Below are positions 56,160 to 64,000 of a DNA stretch of 64,000 bases, one piece after another (within the stretch, counting starts at the first letter, position 1; every line of letters begins with the position of its first letter). This stretch comes from Durusdinium trenchii (taxonomy: Eukaryota > Sar > Dinophyceae > Suessiales > Symbiodiniaceae): NCBI GenBank assembly GCA_963970005.1, contig CAXAMN010029094.1:396369-460368 (forward strand), given 5' to 3'. The notes under the pieces were generated by a model, which saw nothing but the letters and a program-made list of their open reading frames with translations, was not told the DNA's origin and did not search any database. The translations under genes were made by a program, and so were the position numbers.

Positions 56160-59100
56160 CTATGATCGGTTGAGCATCCCAGCCAGGCGGGGAAGTTTGC
56201 TTGGTTCCGCGCCCCGAGCCCGGCTGCCCCCAAAGACCGGCAACACAACAATCCCCGAAGCGCCCAAGCGCCTGGCCAACTTCTCCTGGCAGGCCACCGT
56301 TTTTTTTTCGCGTTATGTGCCATGTGCCAGTCATGTGAGCCGGTTGAGCCACTCGCGAAGCCTCAAGCCACTGGCTAAGCCTCAAGCCCTAGAAACATGA
56401 ACTCTTTCAGTGTGCAGACATGGGCTTGAACATGAGACTGTTTCAGCGTGCAAACATAATTCCTGTGGCATGAATACTCCAAAATGCCAAAGGTTTTTCT
56501 CAAGGCTCGAGCTGCTCAGGTGATGTGTGTGGAGTCTTTCCAGCTTGGCTTTGACACAGGGTCTGTGTCGACTCACACTCACAAAGGGTTGCGCATTGAG
56601 CCTGCTAAGAAATTAAGATCGATTAGATCTCAAAGTGGGACTGCGTGCACCGATGGATTTCAACTAATCTGGCCAAGCAACCGTAACAATGGATTTCACG
56701 TTGAAGGGGAATCGTGATCAACGGGAGAATCATCACCAAGGGTAACGGTCACCCAAATGTTCCTCTGCAGTACGGGGCCGAGGAACCCTCTCACCACGAA
56801 CTAAACTAAGGCACCTCTCAGATGGTGGCAGAATTGGCCACCAAAGGGGGGAATGATTTGGCGCTCACGTCACCCGCCACCATTATGCCCCAGGAGACTT
56901 GATTCAGACTGGTCTGGGTGAATTGAAAACATTTCTGGAACCAACATATACGAACCCCTGTATCGCCCATGGTTTGTTATGTTTTGAGTCGCTTGTTGAT
57001 TTCTGTTTTTGGGATCCGAGAACATCACTTAAGGTTAAAGGATGAACTCGATACGTTGTGCCCCCAATAAGAAGGGCGTACACCCTTGGCAGTCAATGAA
57101 CGCATTCCTGATATTGATCCAATCTGGTGGCATATTGGCTGAACAACCACTCAATACATCTTTAAAACCAGTCAAGATCGAAAGCGTCCGAATCATTTTA
57201 AGTAACTCGCCGGAGATCGCCGTTTTCCTCTCCCCCCACACAGATCGCCTGCTGACCATCCTCCAGCGCGATCCGCCTGCGTCGGTCTGGAAGACACGAA
57301 CTGAGAGGAGGGGGTGAACGAAAGGTCTGAAAGCATCGTGTTGAAACCGTCGCAACTACAGCCTACAGCTGCTGTCCCAGTCTTAGGGTGAGTCTGTTTT
57401 GGTCAGGTAGCAGGCGACCTTTCGTGAGAGGATATCTCTGGAGGATCAGCAAGGACAAACACCCAATGCGTCCCTACAGATCCCGGCTCCAAGTACCTTC
57501 GAAGCTGATTGGAACCCTATGGTCTATGGGTCGTTCACACTTCACCATTTCAGTTTTGGGTGAGTTTTCCAGCCTCTGACAGGTGCTTAACGAGAGACGT
57601 TTAATGGCCGATGCCCTGAAAGCTGGAGTCTGCGAAAGGCCATCAGCGCAGCAGCTGAAGCAGCTTCTTCTCTCCACCCCGTCGGGTCGTCATTCGACAG
57701 GCTCAAAGGACTGGACCGGTCGAGCGGTGTCGAAAACCCCGATGTCTTGGCTATATTGCTTCCGCAAGCAAGTTTGGATGACTTGTCAACAACCTGTGGA
57801 AAACACAACTCATATATGACAAAAAACACTCACCAAATCACAGAACATCCTCCTTTTTGAGCCACACGCCCCCAGACCCGCCCCACGGCCGAACGAAGAA
57901 GCCGCCTCTTGCGCGGCACTGGCGGTGGCGGCATGCCGTCATCCTGAAGGGATTGCACCAGCCGAACGTTGCAGGTTGGCAAGCGGAGCGATGTGTTTTT
58001 TTTGTTTAATTCATGTGTTCAACAGTGTTCTTCTTTTGTTTCCCGTTGCGCAAGACTTCGAAACAGCACAGCAAACAGCTCTGCTTGCTTAGGCACTTCT
58101 TTCATCTTTCTATTGGGTACGCACTTAAGGCTCGGAACTCAGGCATACGTACAGTCCAACAGAGGTTAAGTGACCTTATAGATCTTATAGGACCCTACCA
58201 GGGTACCTGTGGGATAGTCTATAGGATTCTTCAACCTCTGTTGGGTGGTCCATCTTCTATCTTCTCGAATACCTTTGTCCTCCTCAGCTTATGAGTCGTG
58301 TCACTAGTCACTTCTTGCTGTCCACACAGCTCAACGGTCTGAACCCGGGTCACAGTTGAGCCGTCGAGCCCTTCGTTTCGCACATGCCCGGCCACCAGAG
58401 CTGGTTTCTTAGAGTGGCCGCCAGAGCTGGTGTGAGAACTGGACAGCGGTTTCCTCATTGATCCAAGCATCTGAATAGAAACATGGGAACAAACCTCTGG
58501 AGCATACCGTACTCAGCTCAATTTGAGCGCCTCATCATCCACTGATCGATCTTTCAGATCGAATCCTGCATTTCAAGTTCCGTACTCAGCTGCGCATATT
58601 CGCCTATGACTTGCCATTATCTATATAGCATTATTGTTATCTAGTAACAGTGGATGATGGTGGTTAATAAAGGCTTTCTTCAAAAAATTGATATTCTAGT
58701 GCTGACTGTTGCTAGGACCACCCTAGCTGTGACCTTGTATTGGCTGCAAATCGCTTTGTTTCACAATAGGGCCACCCCCAACACAACCGGTTTCCCAACC
58801 CAATCCCTGGACCTAAGATGAGTATTGTAATTTATATATTATAGTCTTATAGTATAATGTATTATATGGGGGGGTCCCCTATCACCGTCAAATTACATAG
58901 ACCACCCATGCTTGTGAATCAGAGGTCGTAACAACATCCTTCATGGAAGCCTTACGCAAGGCATTGGAGCTTGCTCATCTGTCCAAGACCATCCATGGGA
59001 TTGGAAAATGTGCATTGACCCTTAAAACATCTTTAAAATCACCCCTGATTGTTTCAGTTTGGAAAATATACACTCTGACGAACACATCAAATGGAAGTGG

Positions 59101-60299
59101 ATGGCATAGCCCCTGTGAAGACAATTGTCCTCTACAAACAGGTGATGTGATGTGTTGTCGGAGTGTAGGTTGACCTGGAAATCCACCTCGTTTGGAGTGG
59201 GGTCCAACCTCCACAAACCCCGTGTAGGTGAACTCCGATCGGCCACGATTCTGGGATTGGAATGCAGGCACTTACCCCCGCAAAAAAACAAGTCAAGCAG
59301 AACTTGGAACCCTTGGGGTTTGACCAAACTCTAGGAACCCAACCCCTTCAAAACCCCAACCCTTTGGGTCCATGGATTCTTAGGGACCCTAAACCGGGGT
59401 GTCGACCATCCCGAGGCCATCCTCACCTCGACCATCACCTCCGCACCTTCAGCGCCGGAAGCTTCGGCGGCGCCTCAAGGGCCTGCCGACCGTCGACCGC
59501 TGGAGGAGGACGCGACAGCAGCCGCAGCCGGGCGGCTCGACCCCCTGTCTTGTCGGCCTTTTTGGGCCGGTGTTTTCCATCCAATTAGCCACCTGAAATG
59601 GGTGCTGGAAGTGGATTCTTTCATTCTTCTCTCGCTTGTCTTGTGTTCCGTTTCCTCCTGTGAGTCCTTTCGGGACCTGTCCGGACGAACGCCAACGAAG
59701 CGCTTCCGTCCGTTCGGTCACTTTGGAACACGACGGTATACCACTTTGGTCGGAAAACCGCACATGGGCCGTGGTCGTGGAACGGTGATCCCGTGACGAT
59801 ACACGAAAAAAACGTCACTGCCATGGCTGCTGGCTGGGTGGTCCATTGTCAATGTCACAAACACGATCGGGATACCTGGGAGTCCAAGACTCAACACATG
59901 GTCTTTCTGTGACCCCCAAAATATGTTCCTTATGTGGTGGTGCCAAATATAGTCTTTTAGACTATTAAATAGGGATTCTTCATTGAATGTATTTGGCAAT
60001 GGCCGAGACAAACGGGCTTGGAAAAATCACTGACCCAAACAACTGCAGCAAATGCATGCTGCACCATGCTCCCGTTCACTGGAGCTGCTTGCGAAAAACA
60101 CCTTCTTTTGAAACCACGACATCGTCGAGCCATTGGTGCTCCATCCTCTCTTTTTCTCTCGACCACCGGAACAAGATCAGCCTTCTCTCAACCCCTCCGC
60201 CTGCTGAGTGCTGCTCTGGTCCTGAGCGATCCAGCACCGATGACGCACCGACAACTCGCATCACCCTTAGGCGCTTGAGTTCGCTTCGACGGGGTGGAT
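56160..60299 (-). CDS. Gene E: seven-exon host gene, 5' end not seen (manual exon model)
   Basis: Function not recognised. Exons: 60102-60299 (GVERRLILFRWSREKERMEH), 59677-59720 (TERTEALRWRSSGQ), 59447-59557 (ADKTGGRAARLRLLSRPPPA), 58273-58470 (MLGSMRKPLSSSHTSSGGHS), 57906-57943 (DDGMPPPPVPRK, GC donor after AG), 57207-57276 (RIALEDGQQAICVGGEENGD) and 56160-56285 (EKLARRLGASGIVVLPVFGG, stop TAG). All six junctions agree in phase, and most acceptors are AG/G after a pyrimidine-rich stretch. The first exon listed needs one base from an upstream exon. The 58470 exon starts with ATG directly at the acceptor, so a shorter gene starting there is possible. A MITE of the second family lies in the intron after that exon. 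The small Ser/Arg/Pro-rich exons suggest a partly disordered protein. Confidence 0.55.
58156..58244. mobile_element. Second MITE family, copy 2
   Basis: 89 bp, the same ends and interior as the copy at 12685 with a ~9-bp insertion (GATCTTATA). GT is repeated outside both ends. It lies in an intron of gene E, immediately downstream of the exon at 58273-58470. Confidence 0.78.
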
Positions 60300-60656
60300 C
60301 TGTTTGGCGAACGGCTCGAAACACCCACTACACCACGACACAACAGTGACCATGGGCACCTGCTCCTGTGCCCATACGCTCCCACGTATGGCTGACCTCT
60401 TGCTTTTTCCCAGGTCTGTGATGTGAAGACCTCAAACATCCGCAGTCAAACCTGCCCGAGCTCATGGCCCAACGAGTGCAAACGCAGTGAACCCTGTTGC
60501 CACAAAAACTTGGATTTGCCGAAGGAGCCTGAACAACATTGGGCCTGACATACTCACCAGCACATTGTCGATTCCTTCTCAAAGAATCGAACGGATCCCA
60601 ATCGCGAGCGACGCCGTCCGCGATGAACCATCCTTGAACCAATCCATTGAATCCGT

Positions 60657-60657
<1 letters not shown>

Positions 60658-60689
<32 letters not shown>

Positions 60690-60763
60690 GGACGACGACG
60701 ACGACGACGAGGAGGAGGAGGAGGAGGATGAGGATGAGGATGAGGATGAGGATGAGGATGATT

Positions 60764-60794
<31 letters not shown>

Positions 60795-60888
60795 GGACGA
60801 CGACGACGACGACGAGGAGGAGAAGGATGAGGATGAGGATGAGGATGAGGATGAGGATGAGGATGAAGATGAGGATGATGATGATGAC

Positions 60889-60923
<35 letters not shown>
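60658..60923. repeat. GAT/GAC/GAG trinucleotide array with higher-order structure
   Basis: About 265 bp of GAT, GAC, GAG and GAA triplets. The succession GAT-run, GAG, GAC-run, GAG-run, (GATGAG)n occurs twice with a shift of 105 bp, so a larger unit was duplicated. The plus frame gives an Asp/Glu run, the minus frame a serine run; neither is convincing as protein. Confidence 0.95.
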
Positions 60924-63900
60924 GCGATCTACCAGGTGACCTGTGCGATCACCCCCTTTGAAGATCGACCAGCAAAAGGTTCTGCCTCCGAGAACACCCA
61001 ATCACCCAATCCCGTACAATATATGTGATAAGGAGAACATCAAGTAGACTCCAAACATCCATTGCCACCTGAGAGATCAATCCCTACCTGTACCTATGTT
61101 CTTTCATCAACCCGATGGAACCCTTGCAACTGGACCCTCCAGGAGTTGAACCAACAAATGTCATGTAGCATGATGTCAAATCTTGACATGCACTGACACT
61201 CGACTGGAAGGCTGTCCCCGTGGCAGGAATCCATTGCTCTCAAAACGTTAAGTTCCTCATGTGTCCAAAACATGTCTCAAAACATCTCAAGACCCTTTCC
61301 ACGCGGAGGCTCCTGCGCACGCGTGGCTTTGAGGCAGGGAGGTAGAGCAGACTGAGCCTGGCTAAAGGTTGGAGTCCAGGCTGGCAACCTGCCTTGGAGT
61401 TCTCAAGCACTATACATCTCCGAAGTGTTCCATGTACAGTAGTAAAGTAAGAGATTCAATCAATAGATTCAATAGATGAAGATCCATCAATGGTGGCTGT
61501 TCGCCAAATTCCCCTAAAGGTGTTGGTTGCCAAAGGCTAGAGGTGTGATGTATCACAACAAAGGTGCGAACAAAGACCACATATTGGTCATGTACCTTAA
61601 GACCCCACCAAGCTCCCTCTATTTGTCCCTATGGCCTGGAGCCATGGTCATGTGGAGCCATGGTCATCCTCAGCCCCTACCCTTTTCAAAGGCCGGACCC
61701 GGCCCGACCGGGCCCGGGTGTGACCACCCACGCCTCTCCTTGAAGCTCCGGCTTCGCCTTCGAGCTCCAGGGTGCCAAGGCCCAGAGGTTCAGCGGACCC
61801 GTCACCAGGGGTACCTATATGGGCTGGTCTGGTCTATCGGGTTCAGAAAACCTGTGTTGGAAGGATTGGGACACATTCTGCGGCCCCAACAAAAACAACA
61901 GCAGTGGCAGCTCTTGGCTATATGGTCGACCCTTTTCTCGGCCAAGGCGGAATATGCTTTCCAAGGGATGATGATGCACTCCTTCCTCAACGCACTGACC
62001 GCAATGTTTTGTGGGTCAAACTGGGCAAAAGGGGGGGCCATTCAATTCCCTTCCGTTCTCTCAACTTCGGGATGAGCCCTCTTCCAATATGTTCCGTTCT
62101 CTGAGCCCTCTTCATGCAGCAAGGTAGTCCCCACGAGGGGTCAAGTCGCGGCCGGGCGAACCAGATGATAGGATCCAGGTCGGCTGAAGCCTTGCGTGAC
62201 ACGCCTCCCGGACTGAGTGCTCGCCTGCGCAGGGGTCCGTGGTTTCGGGTCAGTGCCCCAGCGCATGAGTTCACACGTGCATCGAAGTAGGACGGGGGTG
62301 GCGCCGGGTGAAAATCGGCTCCCCTGGGGAGCTCAAGCGTAAGACGATCTAACAGCAGGCCCATCGTGCAGGGAAGGCCGCAAGAAGGTCACAGAATGCA
62401 ACGGCCCGGTGCCGTCCTTGTCGCTCCATAGTATATAGACCTCTCCTTCGGAAAGCTCACCAAAGCGACATGATCGTGTCCAAGGCCGATGCATGGCGTC
62501 TTCAAATCTCCTACAAGGTGGGCCAGTGAGCTGCTTCTTTGGGTTTACAATCACAAAGTCCCGCCAGCTCCAGTTCTTTCAAAGTACAGGGGCTCCCGAT
62601 TATCCTCTCAACATCACTGCGAGGTTAGCAACCATTTAAGGGCATGCGGCATGATTGACAAAGTGCACCAAGAATGCATTACCGTTGGAATTATTGTAAA
62701 CAGAAAAGCAGCGTCCGCGTCAGAATGCCCCAATGCCAACGCAACCCAAATCAAGGTTGCTGACTGCGGACTACGTGAGATATCCCATCTCATCCGCGCA
62801 TCCGCCGGGCGCGCAGCCCGGGAGCCTTCTCAAACTCCTCTCGGCCTCAAAGGCAAGAGCAGGCAGGCAGAAGCACATGGTACCTCTGTTATTTTCTGCT
62901 ATATAATATAGTACTTACCATTTAGAATTTTGGCTCCATCTCATCAACCACCTCAAGCAATCCATTCTTGTCAGAAAATCAGTAGACAATCCGTGTTGAC
63001 CAACCACTATGAGGCCCTCAAGCTTTGTAGCTCTTCATCTTTGTACAACGGCACCTCAAAATCCCATCCGTTCTCATACTGTCAACTGTCATTCCTCCCC
63101 TCTCGTCCGCGGAAAAAAACGCGTAAATTCGCCACGCGGCTGAGGATCGCCAAGGGCGTGTCCTTCATCTCGCGGAGCCGCGTCACCAACGTGGACTGAC
63201 GGACGCAATTCGCAGCCGAGCAGATCGAAGACCATCGTCTTCTTTTGCACGCGGAGGAAGAGATGCGGAGTTGTTTCAATGAGTGACTTAATTAGTGGAA
63301 CATTGTGGTGAAGAGGTCAGAATATTGAATTCCCAGTGGATCCAGCAACCACTACAGCTGGCAAGCAGCCTTAGAGCCTTAGAGCTAGAGAAGTCTTGCT
63401 TCCAATGGGAACAGGGCTCCTCTGGGATTGCACGATGTGAGCTTGTTGCATTGCTGGTATCCTATCCTACCTTCTTGGAGGCCGAGGTTCCTAGTACCGT
63501 TGGAGATGATTTTACCTGTCAAAACCTATCAACACCTTGTAGGGCCCTCTAAACCACACTATGGTTCCTGGGCTGAACATGTGTAGTGTAATAGACAGTT
63601 CACTTTTTCCACATCTTAGCGATGTTCACTGGGATAATGCTCACAGTGCACAGCCCTGTTTTGCCTTTGGTCTAGTCTAGCAATGAACTGTGAGAACTCA
63701 AGAACCCTGGCACACTCAGTTTGTTGAAAAAGGATGAAAAAGGAGGGATGGGTTATGATGGGTGTCTATCTACCCGGCAATTGGAAAACAGCAAAGCTCA
63801 CCTGGCCGCCCGGAAGTTCGTCATCTGGCCCTCATTCCCAGGATTGATCGATGCATGAAACCTGCGTATTTCAGAGCATTGTTAATGTGTTTCTCCATTC

Positions 63901-64000
63901 ATACATGTTCACTGGGTGCGCTTATCGTCGTAGCACAGGCAGCATGGATTAGTTGTAAGCAGTGGTTCCCAAACAAAACAACATATTATAAACTCCAAAA
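60924..64000. other. Right end of the window, largely unassigned
   Basis: Apart from the GC-rich ORF at 61987-62364, one minus-strand stretch near 63110-63230 reads like an exon (VRQSTLVTRLREMKDTPLAI), but its splice sites are unclear. It could be an upstream exon of gene E. Nothing else is supported. Confidence 0.35.
61987..62364 (-). CDS. Uncertain GC-rich ORF
   Basis: 125 codons including NSCAGALTRNHGPLRRRALS and IIWFARPRLDPSWG. It is distinct in composition from its surroundings. The peptide style reminds me of spurious ORFs annotated over structured RNA genes in other genomes, but I could not match the DNA to rRNA, SRP RNA, RNase P RNA or a group II intron by eye. Confidence 0.2.
   Translation of the reverse strand: MGLLLDRLTLELPRGADFHPAPPPSYFDARVNSCAGALTRNHGPLRRRALSPGGVSRKASADLDPIIWFARPRLDPSWGLPCCMKRAQRTEHIGRGLIPKLRERKGIEWPPLLPSLTHKTLRSVR

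Noticed and set aside
59399..59796. Plus-strand frames rich in Ala, Pro and Arg
   Set aside because: They are antisense to two minus-strand exons (59447-59557 and 59677-59720) with consistent phase and splice sites.
60487..60939. 150-codon ORF rich in Asp and Glu
   Set aside because: It is the translation of the GAT/GAG microsatellite, with little coding sequence outside it.
1..64000. Dinoflagellate spliced-leader genes, tRNA, rRNA and CRISPR arrays
   Set aside because: No CCGTAGCCATTTTGGCTCAAG-like sequence, no cloverleaf or rRNA core motif and no regularly spaced repeats were seen on either strand by eye.

Overview
The window looks like nuclear DNA of a dinoflagellate, probably Symbiodiniaceae-like. 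This is inferred from gene architecture, not from any marker gene. Host coding sequence occurs as many short exons (about 30-230 nt) separated by long introns, almost all on the minus strand in head-to-tail order. Introns start with GT but also with GC or GA, usually after AG, and most acceptors read AG followed by G. That splice pattern is known from Symbiodinium. I found no bacterial operon, rRNA, tRNA, CRISPR array or spliced-leader gene.

Layout. (1) 0.5-9 kb: a small inverted-repeat element (MITE) at 531-629, then a second MITE of the same family (arms 1390-1422 and 8927-9000) split by a 7.5-kb Ty1/copia LTR retrotransposon on the minus strand. The retrotransposon has identical 140-bp LTRs, gag-protease, integrase, RT/RNase H and an extra ORF after pol. 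(2) 9-18 kb: mostly non-coding, with inverted repeats, short duplicated motifs and a few uncertain ORFs. (3) 18.2-20 kb: an intronless coding remnant with several frameshifts. (4) About 39.2 to 23.4 (or 21.5) kb: gene A, a coiled-coil-rich protein in about 24 exons that I assembled by hand; phase agrees across most junctions. (5) About 53.8 to 39.9 kb: gene B. A 4.38-kb DNA transposon (43570-47948) sits in one of its introns. (6) 60.3 to 56.2 kb: gene E, seven exons with matching phase and a stop. (7) 60.6-64 kb: a GAT/GAG microsatellite and unassigned sequence.

The most interesting system is the DNA transposon at 43570-47948. It has CCCAGACACTCCATG terminal inverted repeats, a TAT target duplication and a 683-codon DDE-like ORF whose family I cannot name. 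The MITEs across the window share its termini, its 3-bp target duplications and its right subterminal sequence, so one window shows both the probable autonomous element and its deletion derivatives. A second MITE family (CCAACAGAGGTT termini, 2-bp duplications) is also present at three sites.

None of the host genes could be assigned a function. Exon models are manual readings of splice signals and need transcript support.
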